From NCBI GenBank assembly GCA_002069785.1, contig MWCA01000055.1:1-40715 (forward strand): a stretch of DNA of 40,715 bases, written 5' to 3'. Below the pieces are notes generated by a model that saw only the letters and a program-made list of their open reading frames with translations, had not been told where the DNA came from and did not search any database. Position numbers and translations under genes: made by a program. This document shows, piece by piece, positions 1 to 7,739 of the stretch. Every line of letters begins with the position of its first letter. The first letter of the stretch is position 1. Source of the stretch: Lentisphaerae bacterium ADurb.Bin242. GTDB taxonomy: Bacteria; Verrucomicrobiota; Lentisphaeria; Victivallales; UBA1829.

Positions 1-2715
1 CGACCGGTCGGAGGCCGCCGGCGACCATGTGTATTCCACCCGCCGCGGCGCGGTCAGACCGTCGATGAGATAATAGCGGGAACCGGTCCGTTTCGTTGCA
101 AAAAATGTGCCCGGATCGCTGGATGCCGTGATTACCGGAACGCCGGGCGGGATTTTTCCCGCGGAATAATCCAGATAATCCGCAACCAGCATTTCACCCA
201 TTCCGATCCGGTTTCCTTCTTTTTTCCGCTCCGCACGGAGCTTCGCAATCGCCAGCCGGGTGTCTTCGACGGAAGGAACCGATTCGGCGTCTTTGGAGTC
301 ATTGAGGTAAATGTGGGTCTCCCCCGGAAGGAACTCGTCCGTGAAGGAATTGTTCTTCAGCGAAACCGAGCGGTTTTCCCCCGCCGCGAAGAGGCGTCCG
401 CTCACGGGAACCTTGAAAGAAAAAGTGGCCCGGACCTTCCGCATTGCGGTATTGACCGCAATCAGACACTGCTTCGGGGGATCGCTCTTGAATCCCGCCT
501 GGAAATGAAGAACCTCCGGCTGCGTCCGAACCTGAACCGCGCCGGGAACCGAATCCGGCAGGAGATAATCGCGCAGGCGGTGAAGGGTGATGCCGATGGC
601 GTCCGGACCGAGGATCAGCGATGCGAAGCGCTGGGATTCGAAATAGGCATACAGATTGAATCCCTTGACGTTGTGGATCAGCGCCTGGAAAATCTGGCTG
701 CGCAATTCATCATAAGCAGGCGGAACGCCGCGCACGTTCCGCTTGTCGCGGGCCGGCCACGAAGCGGCCAGCGGCATGAACCAGGCCGGGCGCAGCGAGG
801 TTGCGACAGCAGCCCATTCCGAAGAACAGTGGCGGGGCTTGCCGGTGGTCCCGTCCTCATAATACGTGGGGTAGCAGTCCGGGAGCAGGATGTCGCAGCT
901 TTCGTAGAAACGGCGCATGCCGCCGGGTCCCCAGTTGAGCATGATGCACGGATGCCACGGGTCCAGCTCGCGAAGCAGTTCATAAACCTCCCGGTACCAG
1001 CGGGGATTGTTGTCCCGGTTTTCAGGTTCGTCGGCCAGATAATATCCGAGCAGAGCGGGATTGTCCCGGATGGTCGGGATGAATTTTTTCAGATAGTCAC
1101 GCTGTTCCGGGGTAAGGCCGCCATTGCGTTTTTGTTCGGAAAATAGATTCCAGCCGCCGCGGGGATTGAATTCCTGATACGGAAAGATCAGCATTTTCTC
1201 TCCCAGTTCCAGACGGCGGGCAAAAGCGCGGTCCAGCGATTCGCGGGCAGGATACAGCGCGGTGTCGAGCACGGAATTCAAGTGCTCTTTCGGAGCATCC
1301 GCATCATCGTGTCCATACCATCCGAACGGGAAAAAACGTTTCCCGTCGATATGGGTGATCCCGAAAGCGTCCAGCCACACTTCTCCCGGATGCGGCCGGA
1401 GCTTGCGGATGTTTTTGACGACTTCCACGGGAAATTTTTCATTTCCGCCCGTCACCGTGAGACGATAATTTCCATCCGGCCGCTTCGATGCGTCAAACCG
1501 GACGGTCTGCGTGTCTTTGGCGGCGGGAAAACGACGCCGTTCAAGAACTCCGTTCTCACCGGAAAATTCCACGGAAAACGGCATTCCGGCGAAATCCTTG
1601 AAATCGATCCGGGCCTCCACGGTTTTGTCCGGCATGCTCGCAAAGATCGAGTCGCGGTATGCCGGCGAAACCAGAACGATGGAAATGGGCGTGTATTCCA
1701 GCGTCGCCGTCTGCCGCGCCCCGGCCAGCAGAGCGGGTTCGGAACGGTTGTCGAACAACAGGCACTCCAGAAGATAAGCACCGGGAACAATTCCTTCCAG
1801 AGTCATCGCCGGATCGGCAAATTTTCCGGCGGGCACCTCGAATTTCCCGGATTTTTCCGCAACCGTCTTTCCATCCGGGGAAAGAAGCCGTACTCTTTGT
1901 TTCAGAATACGCATCGTTTTTGCACGGCTGCTGACATGCATCCGGACGTCGGCGGCGAATTTTCCGGCGGCGATCCGCCTGCAATCCGCCGTCATGCGAT
2001 CGATCCGGAACGCATAGGCATCCGCCGGAAGTTGTTCCGGGCGCAACGGAAGGAATATCTCCGGACGTGCGTGTCCCGTTCCCGGATTCGGAGCGAATGA
2101 ACTCAACTGACGGGGAGAAACCAGGCAGCGGTTCCTGACAATGTTGAAAGACCATTCCCCGCCCTGAAAATCCAGCATTCCGAGCGGCAGGGCGATCTCC
2201 AGACGCCAGCGGTCCGCATCCATGGAAGTTATGATTTCGGCGCCGCTGTCCCAGACGGCATCGCTTTTATATCCTCCGGCGTTATTGTCCTCGAAACGGG
2301 CGTCGAAACGCTGCCCGGCCGCATCCGCAATGATCTGGAAGAAATACCGTTTCCGGGGATCGGTGCAGAGAAACAGTTCGATGGAATCGTTCATCCAGAC
2401 CGTGGCGGAATCGAAAACAACCGGATCTTTCCGCAGTTTCCCGGTGTCCGGCTCGAAAGCTTCCAGTGCGATGAAAAGTTTTTTCCCGTCGTGAAATATC
2501 TTGAAACGGGTGTCCGGTTCCGCCCGCTCAAGAGTAGAAAGACGGCGGAACCCGGAATGCCACTTCAGTTTCTGCCAGCAGGCGTCCTCGAAACGCCCGT
2601 CTATTGCGGGAGCCTCCTTTCCGAAGGGCAATTCGACCGCGTCCGCGCCGAAAATGCGGAACGCCGCCGCAAACAGGATTGCCGGGATAACAAGTAAAGT
2701 CTTGAGAGATGCCAT
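1..2715 (-). CDS. Secreted CBM9-like / TIM-barrel glycoside hydrolase (3' end cut by window edge)
   Basis: The frame is open from an ATG at 2715 to the left edge, 905 codons without a stop. Residues 1-25 form a signal peptide (hydrophobic core, then FGADA). Residues about 28-205 read like a CBM9-type carbohydrate-binding domain: an IDGRFEDACW start, a DSIELFL strand and a WRLEIALP segment. A beta-rich linker region follows. From about residue 440 (DAFGITHIDGK) a TIM-barrel-like domain begins, with a YLADEPE motif whose D562/E563 pair could be catalytic, then HPCIMLNWGP. Transcribed last in a three-gene set after the pseudopilin and the 154-aa secreted protein, with a 13-nt gap. Role inferred: extracellular or periplasmic polysaccharide hydrolase. 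Family not identified; a DE dyad also occurs in GH123-like enzymes. Hydrolase call fairly sure, substrate unknown. Confidence 0.8.
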   Translation of the reverse strand, partial: MASLKTLLVIPAILFAAAFRIFGADAVELPFGKEAPAIDGRFEDACWQKLKWHSGFRRLSTLERAEPDTRFKIFHDGKKLFIALEAFEPDTGKLRKDPVVFDSATVWMNDSIELFLCTDPRKRYFFQIIADAAGQRFDARFEDNNAGGYKSDAVWDSGAEIITSMDADRWRLEIALPLGMLDFQGGEWSFNIVRNRCLVSPRQLSSFAPNPGTGHARPEIFLPLRPEQLPADAYAFRIDRMTADCRRIAAGKFAADVRMHVSSRAKTMRILKQRVRLLSPDGKTVAEKSGKFEVPAGKFADPAMTLEGIVPGAYLLECLLFDNRSEPALLAGARQTATLEYTPISIVLVSPAYRDSIFASMPDKTVEARIDFKDFAGMPFSVEFSGENGVLERRRFPAAKDTQTVRFDASKRPDGNYRLTVTGGNEKFPVEVVKNIRKLRPHPGEVWLDAFGITHIDGKRFFPFGWYGHDDADAPKEHLNSVLDTALYPARESLDRAFARRLELGEKMLIFPYQEFNPRGGWNLFSEQKRNGGLTPEQRDYLKKFIPTIRDNPALLGYYLADEPENRDNNPRWYREVYELLRELDPWHPCIMLNWGPGGMRRFYESCDILLPDCYPTYYEDGTTGKPRHCSSEWAAVATSLRPAWFMPLAASWPARDKRNVRGVPPAYDELRSQIFQALIHNVKGFNLYAYFESQRFASLILGPDAIGITLHRLRDYLLPDSVPGAVQVRTQPEVLHFQAGFKSDPPKQCLIAVNTAMRKVRATFSFKVPVSGRLFAAGENRSVSLKNNSFTDEFLPGETHIYLNDSKDAESVPSVEDTRLAIAKLRAERKKEGNRIGMGEMLVADYLDYSAGKIPPGVPVITASSDPGTFFATKRTGSRYYLIDGLTAPRRVEYTWSPAASDRS

Positions 2716-2728
2716 GTACGTTCCTCGC

Positions 2729-3193
2729 TTATTCGATTGTAAAACTGACGGGAGAACCGATGTATTTATCCGTTCCGGGCGACGGCGAAACCTTCCGGCG
2801 GAAAAGAATGCGCAGGACGATCCGGTAATCTCCCGGAGGCCATTTCTCCGTCGTCCGGAGGGTGATCCGTTTTTCCTTTGCGGCCCGCTCTGCGGCGGGA
2901 AACCAGGTGGTCGAAAAATTGACGTACCGCCATTCCGGACGCGCCGCGCGGGAAAGTTTCTCCATGAGTCCGAGCGCCTTCAGGAACTCTTCCGGGACAT
3001 CGGGCTGAAAAGCCGTCAGCAGCCATGCGCACGGCTGATACTCCGGAGGATACTCCATGAGAACGCGGACCGGTATGTCGCCGCCGGGGGTGATGTTGTC
3101 TTTTTCCTGCTGAACACGGATGGAAAAATCCTTGGCGGAGGCAATCATTCCGGACGCGAAAAGCAGAATGAAGAAAAAAAGTCTGCTGTGCAT
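2729..3193 (-). CDS. Small secreted protein of unknown function (154 aa)
   Basis: Starts at ATG 3193 behind an AAAGGAG ribosome site and ends with TAA. Residues 1-20 are a clear signal peptide (MHSRLFFFILLFASGMIASA). The mature part of about 134 residues looks like one beta-sandwich: alternating hydrophobic strands, proline-rich turns, and a last strand ending in PVSFTIE. It resembles accessory immunoglobulin-like domains found in large hydrolases, but here as a separate protein. It lies 12 nt after the pseudopilin and 13 nt before the CBM9-like hydrolase, so the three are almost certainly co-transcribed. I do not recognise the family. A binding or chaperone-like accessory role is only a guess. 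Confidence 0.7.
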   Translation of the reverse strand: MHSRLFFFILLFASGMIASAKDFSIRVQQEKDNITPGGDIPVRVLMEYPPEYQPCAWLLTAFQPDVPEEFLKALGLMEKLSRAARPEWRYVNFSTTWFPAAERAAKEKRITLRTTEKWPPGDYRIVLRILFRRKVSPSPGTDKYIGSPVSFTIE

Positions 3194-3205
3194 GGGAACT
3201 CCTTT

Positions 3206-3997
3206 TTATTGCATGCTGCCGAGTTTCTGGACCGCTGTGGTGAAATACGAGGGCGTCGAAAACAGCCCCGAACCGGTACTTCCCTCCTTTTCCAGAACGT
3301 ATGTGCGCACACTGAAATGATGATCGCGCCGGATCGCAGCGGAAGCATCGAAGTTCAGGGATGGAAAATTCGGATAGTGATACATCGTCTCGTTCCGATA
3401 GACCAGACAGGACGCCATCATGGTCTTTCCGGGCTGCCGGAGGCGGCCGAGCAGAGCCGGACGGCATCCGCTGTTCAGCCCCCAGACGGCGGGAGACGTC
3501 AGAATTCCGGGTGATTTGCTCTCGTCAATGGCGTCGCGGGCGCCGTAGGCGTTGGGCGAGTAACAATCCATATAAGTCATGTTGGCATCCATTTTTTCCC
3601 ACTTCGGACACAACAGGCCGGTGAGGACGGTGCCGGTCTTCCGTACGGAAAAATAGTTGAGGCAAGCCATCAGGGACGTGTTGAAACTGCTTCTCCATTG
3701 AAGCGCTCCGGTGCTTCCTCCGTTCCAGCGGATTCCGGGGTGATCGATCTGCCAGACGGCGATATTGTCCCGGCTGTCCTGGGCGTAGGAATGGGCGGCA
3801 AGCCCGAACTGCCGGATGTTGCCGAGGCAATTCACCTGCTTTGCAAATTCCCTGGCACGGTTCAATGCCGGAAGCAGCATCGCCGCCAGAATGGCGATGA
3901 TCGAAATCACAATCAGGAGCTCTATTAAAGTAAATTGACAAAGCAATGACGGATTGTTTCGGCACAGGGTCAGGTTCCGCAGAGATGTTTTTTTCAT
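3206..3997 (-). CDS. Pseudopilin-like protein (prepilin-type N-terminus), module A
   Basis: 263 aa. An upstream in-frame start at 4045 is possible, but ATG 3997 has an AAAGG ribosome site 9 nt before it and gives a normal short leader. A charged leader of 21 residues is followed by FTLIELLIVISIIAIL (F22; Glu at +5) and LLPALNRARE, the type IV pilin/T2SS pseudopilin N-helix. The residue before F is Gln rather than the usual Gly. Conserved Cys residues occur in VNCLGNIRQ and LLCPKW, as in the other three pseudopilins of the window. The C-terminus has no readable H-x9-DG motif (RRDHHFSVRTYVLEKEG instead). First gene of the set ending in the CBM9-like hydrolase; divergent from the AraC-type regulator. 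Probably an inner-membrane-anchored, processed subunit; role unknown. Confidence 0.85.
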   Translation of the reverse strand: MKKTSLRNLTLCRNNPSLLCQFTLIELLIVISIIAILAAMLLPALNRAREFAKQVNCLGNIRQFGLAAHSYAQDSRDNIAVWQIDHPGIRWNGGSTGALQWRSSFNTSLMACLNYFSVRKTGTVLTGLLCPKWEKMDANMTYMDCYSPNAYGARDAIDESKSPGILTSPAVWGLNSGCRPALLGRLRQPGKTMMASCLVYRNETMYHYPNFPSLNFDASAAIRRDHHFSVRTYVLEKEGSTGSGLFSTPSYFTTAVQKLGSMQ

Positions 3998-4090
3998 TTT
4001 CAAGCGCCTTTCTGTCGTATTTCGTCCATCCGTTCCTTTTCCCATTCAGAGATTCCCGAGTGTTTCAGGATAATCTTTGGAAGCAATATG

Positions 4091-4119
4091 TCCGGACCTT
4101 GCATATTTTCCGGCCGTTG
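4091..4119. promoter_or_regulatory. Direct repeat in the AraC/pseudopilin divergent region (possible AraC-type operator)
   Basis: TCCGGACCTTG at 4091-4101 and TCCGGCCGTTG at 4109-4119 match at 9 of 11 positions in direct orientation, 18 bp apart. AraC-family activators often bind direct repeats near a weak promoter, and the pseudopilin promoter side shows a TATAAT-like box but no good -35. The spacing is a little short of two helical turns, so this remains tentative. Confidence 0.3.
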
Positions 4120-4127
4120 TGTATATT
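4099..4127 (+). promoter_or_regulatory. Putative promoter of the AraC-type regulator gene
   Basis: TTGCAT (4099-4104), 17-bp spacer, TATATT (4122-4127), about 25 nt upstream of the start codon. An overlapping TATAAT lies at 4127-4132, and the AT-rich block may also serve the divergent pseudopilin gene. Confidence 0.4.
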
Positions 4128-4152
4128 ATAATAACAAACCGCTGAAAATAAA

Positions 4153-4965
4153 ATGACTGATTCTGAAAAAAAAATGTATAATCCTAATCCGGGACTGTAT
4201 CAATCCCCCCTGAGGATTCACAGCTGGGGATATACGACCGCCAGCGGCTGGAATTATGCGGAAGAACAGACGCAGATGCCTTACTGGCGCTGTTACCTGA
4301 ATCGGGAAGACGGCCCGCTTCTCAGGCAGGGGGCGAAAATCATCCCCATGTCTCCCCAAAAAGTCTATCTGATCGCACCGGAAACCCCGTTTTTCTGCGT
4401 TTCCACCGAAGATTTTCACCAGCTTTATTTTCATTTTTCCATGGATTGGCAGAGTTGCCAGCCATGCAACCGGATCTTTTCCATACCTGTCTGGGAGGAC
4501 GCCGTGGTTTTTCTGGAACACATGGCGCTCCATTTCGACCGCAGGAACCAACAGCATCTTCTGGGCGGACTCGGTTTTCTGCATACGGCTCTTTCGAAAC
4601 TGCCGGAAGACGTTTTCCGTATGCCGGAAGCATCCGACCCGCGCATTCAGCAGATTCTGTGCATCCTGAACGGCAATTGCATCGGACACTACACCAACCG
4701 TCAACTTGCCGGACGGATCGGAATGAGCGAAAACGGCTTTATTCAGCTCTTCACCGAATGTGTCGGAAAACCGCCTCAACAGTATTACCGGGAAAAACGG
4801 ATCGAAAGAGCCTGCTGCCTTCTCCTTTTCTCCCCGTCAAGCATCAATGCCATCGCGGCGGAAACCGGCTTTGTCGACCGGTATCATTTCACACGGGTGT
4901 TCCGTCAAATCACAGGAGACACGCCGGGACTTTACCGCCGAAGACACGGCCCGAAAAGCAAATAA
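4153..4965 (+). CDS. AraC-family transcriptional regulator
   Basis: 270 aa with the AraC/XylS layout. The N-terminal part of about 150 residues has a cupin-like beta-rich pattern (LIAPETPFFCVSTED, HQLYFHFSM), the usual ligand-sensing domain. The C-terminal 100 residues carry two helix-turn-helix segments: TNRQLAGRIGMSENGFIQLF with a PPQQYYREKRI linker, and INAIAAETGFVDRYHFTRVF followed by GDTPGLYRR, which matches the AraC signature. The start at 4153 has no good ribosome site; Met8 at 4174 is an alternative. It is divergent from the module A pseudopilin and is the likely activator of that operon, responding to a sugar or oligosaccharide. Confidence 0.9.
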   Translation: MTDSEKKMYNPNPGLYQSPLRIHSWGYTTASGWNYAEEQTQMPYWRCYLNREDGPLLRQGAKIIPMSPQKVYLIAPETPFFCVSTEDFHQLYFHFSMDWQSCQPCNRIFSIPVWEDAVVFLEHMALHFDRRNQQHLLGGLGFLHTALSKLPEDVFRMPEASDPRIQQILCILNGNCIGHYTNRQLAGRIGMSENGFIQLFTECVGKPPQQYYREKRIERACCLLLFSPSSINAIAAETGFVDRYHFTRVFRQITGDTPGLYRRRHGPKSK

Positions 4966-5091
4966 AGCGATCCCTCTATTCAAGGGAGGTAATTTCAAAG
5001 ACTTTTACATAATAACAGCAGGATGAAGTTATCGTTACTGCCGGTTGTTCCGCTCCTCAGAGAAGGTCTCCTTATTATTTCAGTGAGGAAA

Positions 5092-7713
5092 TCATTCGGA
5101 AAGCATCCGCCGGAAATGCTCCAGAAGATACTCGCAGTTGATTACCTTCTCCGCAAGATCGCCCGGCCGGTAATAATAGTGCTGCGTCGGCTCGAAGCCC
5201 AGTCTGGAATCCTTGACGGCAAGCGAATGCAGGCGCTTGGCGATTTCCCGTTCCTCTTCCAGGATTGCGATGATCTTGCGGAGAATTCCGGGTCTTTCTT
5301 CATCGGCGCGCAGGATTCCCATGGTCCGGGAACGGATGCTGAGAGAATCCCGCAGGACAATATACCAGCTCTGAAGGTATGTGGTCCGGAAATGGCACCC
5401 GGCGGCTTCGGCGACATTCAAGAAATCATTGAAGGAATCCGTTCGCCGTTCCGGAGGAGGCGCATTGGCGGAAAGGAAATCCAGCGCGTTTTTCCATTCT
5501 TCGGAAAAGCATCTGAACTGGTTCAGAAACACGTTTTCCGGATAGGGAAAGCTCCATCGTGCGAAGTCGTTGTAGGGGAAGGAAATCATGGTGGCGCGAT
5601 AGTCGGAATGTCCTTCGAAAAGGATGTTGGCGGGTCCCATATGAAGCGGCGAGAAATAAAGGACGGGAATGGAATGCGGGAATTTCCGGAATGCATCGCT
5701 CATCATCTTCCAGGCGGAAGAAATACAGTCCGCCGCTTCTTCCCCGTAGAGTTCCGCGGCAAATTCACGCAGGGGACGCGGACCGGAATCATGCCAGACA
5801 TGATCCTGAAGACGGCGCAGATTGGGCGTGCCCGGGAACCCGCCGACCGTCCAGCTGAGAAGCAGCGTTTTCACCTTGGCGTCTTCCAGATTGCGGAGGT
5901 GTTCATCCACCAGATTCAATACCGGGATATAGGGAACGGATGCATTTTCCCAGGAATTGTTGATTTGGATTTTCGCGGCGGTTTCAAGTCCGCGTTTTCT
6001 GGCTCTGGCCCAGAGAGAGAACGTGCGTCCGCTCGGACCCGGCACGGAGATGGAATAGTCCTTCATATAGGACGGAACGCCCCCGATGCAGAGCGGCATG
6101 GATTCCTCGCTGGTACAAAGCAGCTGCGCCTTTTCCGGAAGACGTTCGATGATTCCCGGGGCCCAGTCGACCGGGGCCGGCACGACGATCTCCCAGTCGC
6201 TTCTCCAGCCCCACGACCAGATCATCACACGGGCCGACGGTTTGGCCCGGTGAACTCCTTCCTCGATCAGGGAATTCACTTCCGCAATCACTTCCTCCGG
6301 CGACCGTTTGGAACAGCGCGGGCACTCCGAACCTGTATATTTCGAGTAACAATTCGAAGGATTTTCGCTGGCGGTGATGGTGAAGATTCCCTCCAGTCCG
6401 GGAACCTGCCGGAAAAGCTCCGTCATTCCATCCCGCAGAAACATCTTGACTTCAGGGGTCGAAACGCACAAAGCGGCCACTTCGCCGAAAACATAAGGCG
6501 GACGAATTCCTTTCAATTCCGGATGTTTTCTGAAAAAAGTGAGCGGCAAACATCTGGGTTCGCCCATGTACAGATAAACCCCGATCTCGTAATTCGCGGC
6601 CCGGCGGACAATCGAACGGAGATTGGCAATCCGGTCCTGCCAACCTTTGGATAACGCCGGTTCCAGGCGCCATGGAACAAGTGTATAAAGAATTCCCTGG
6701 AACCAGATCCCGTTGATGCCGTCCATCGACAACTGTTCAAGCAGAGAGTCCGGACAGATGGTTTCCGGATCTTCTGTGAACGGATTGGCATACGGGGCAT
6801 GGCATGGATAAATAATGCGCGATTCGATCCGGGTATTCCGGGTGAAACTTCCTACTGGAAGACAGGGGCCGTTCCGTGTTTCCATCTGCCGCAGCAGGAA
6901 CTGAAACGCACGCAGAATGGAATTGGCGTCGCATCCGACGATTTCGATTTTTCCGGAAGAAATCCCGATATGATGGCTTTCCGGCGGAAGGGAAGAATCC
7001 TCCCGAATGGAAACCCGGATTGTTTTTTTCCCTTTTTCCGAAAGGGAAACACCCCATTTTTCTTTCAGTTTGCGCCGGAAGTTTTCCGTAAAGGAATCAA
7101 TCCGTTCATTTTTTCCAAGGGAAGAATCCGGTTCGATCCTCCAGGAACCGTCCAGGGAGATTTCTCCGGAACGGAATGTATTCCGCGGGAAAATCCTGCG
7201 AGGACATGGATTGCCTGAATCCAGGAAGGAAAACGCCGGTTCCCCGGAATGAATGCCGGAAGGGAAATGGATTTTCATCCGTTTTCGGATTTGCGCCGTA
7301 CGCCGGGTTTCGGAAGCCGCCGGTTCATGCCAGAGGAGTTTCCCGCAGTCGGGTTTGAGGGCGCCCAGCTTTGCAAAAAGGAAATCGTCTTCTTTCAAGG
7401 CATACACCAGTTGTTCCGGAGTCCACTCAAGCAAATCGAGGAGCTGCTCATAGGGAAGAATCTGCCAGTTGGCCCGCAGGACCGTATTGCATCCGCGGTT
7501 TTTCCATAAAGGACTGGTTTTTCCCTGGGGCTCCAAACCCATTCCGACGGCGGCGCGTGTGATGTTCGCCGCGGTTGTCCCTACTATTTTTGCCAGTTTC
7601 GAAGCCGGGAAAAATTCCCAGTTCCGCCAGATGAACAGATGGAGTCTGTCCGGAAAATAGGGATAGGGTTGCGGGGGGGGCGTGGGCCCTTTCGGAAATT
7701 CGACCGGTTCCAT
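5092..7713 (-). CDS. GH20-like enzyme with duplicated HTH-like N-terminal domain, non-secreted
   Basis: 873 aa from ATG 7713, chosen over the upstream TTG at 7743 because AGGAGGT (7723-7729) sits 9 nt before it. There is no signal peptide. Residues about 15-125 hold two similar segments: WEFFPASKLAKIVGTTAANI and WQILPYEQLLDLLEWTPEQL, each like a helix-turn-helix. Next comes a beta-alpha domain like the GH20 N-terminal domain (IGISSGKIEIVGCDANSILR), then a TIM barrel from about 325 (LSMDGINGIWFQG). In the barrel, ASENPS (E450) and a Cys cluster (CYSKYTGSECPRC) align with the DUF4838 and GH20-like proteins elsewhere in the window. The C-terminus is helical with SRLGFEPTQHYYY. Last gene of module B, 26 nt after the 1573-aa hydrolase. 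Probably a cytoplasmic exo-glycosidase; the canonical GH20 DE pair is not visible. Confidence 0.8.
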   Translation of the reverse strand: MEPVEFPKGPTPPPQPYPYFPDRLHLFIWRNWEFFPASKLAKIVGTTAANITRAAVGMGLEPQGKTSPLWKNRGCNTVLRANWQILPYEQLLDLLEWTPEQLVYALKEDDFLFAKLGALKPDCGKLLWHEPAASETRRTAQIRKRMKIHFPSGIHSGEPAFSFLDSGNPCPRRIFPRNTFRSGEISLDGSWRIEPDSSLGKNERIDSFTENFRRKLKEKWGVSLSEKGKKTIRVSIREDSSLPPESHHIGISSGKIEIVGCDANSILRAFQFLLRQMETRNGPCLPVGSFTRNTRIESRIIYPCHAPYANPFTEDPETICPDSLLEQLSMDGINGIWFQGILYTLVPWRLEPALSKGWQDRIANLRSIVRRAANYEIGVYLYMGEPRCLPLTFFRKHPELKGIRPPYVFGEVAALCVSTPEVKMFLRDGMTELFRQVPGLEGIFTITASENPSNCYSKYTGSECPRCSKRSPEEVIAEVNSLIEEGVHRAKPSARVMIWSWGWRSDWEIVVPAPVDWAPGIIERLPEKAQLLCTSEESMPLCIGGVPSYMKDYSISVPGPSGRTFSLWARARKRGLETAAKIQINNSWENASVPYIPVLNLVDEHLRNLEDAKVKTLLLSWTVGGFPGTPNLRRLQDHVWHDSGPRPLREFAAELYGEEAADCISSAWKMMSDAFRKFPHSIPVLYFSPLHMGPANILFEGHSDYRATMISFPYNDFARWSFPYPENVFLNQFRCFSEEWKNALDFLSANAPPPERRTDSFNDFLNVAEAAGCHFRTTYLQSWYIVLRDSLSIRSRTMGILRADEERPGILRKIIAILEEEREIAKRLHSLAVKDSRLGFEPTQHYYYRPGDLAEKVINCEYLLEHFRRMLSE

Positions 7714-7739
7714 GAAAAACTTACCTCCTTTTATCGGAA

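Noticed and set aside
4966..5091. Hairpins between the convergent AraC and module B genes
   Set aside because: TCCCT/AGGGA near 4972-4988 is only a 5-bp stem without a T-run; too weak to call a terminator.
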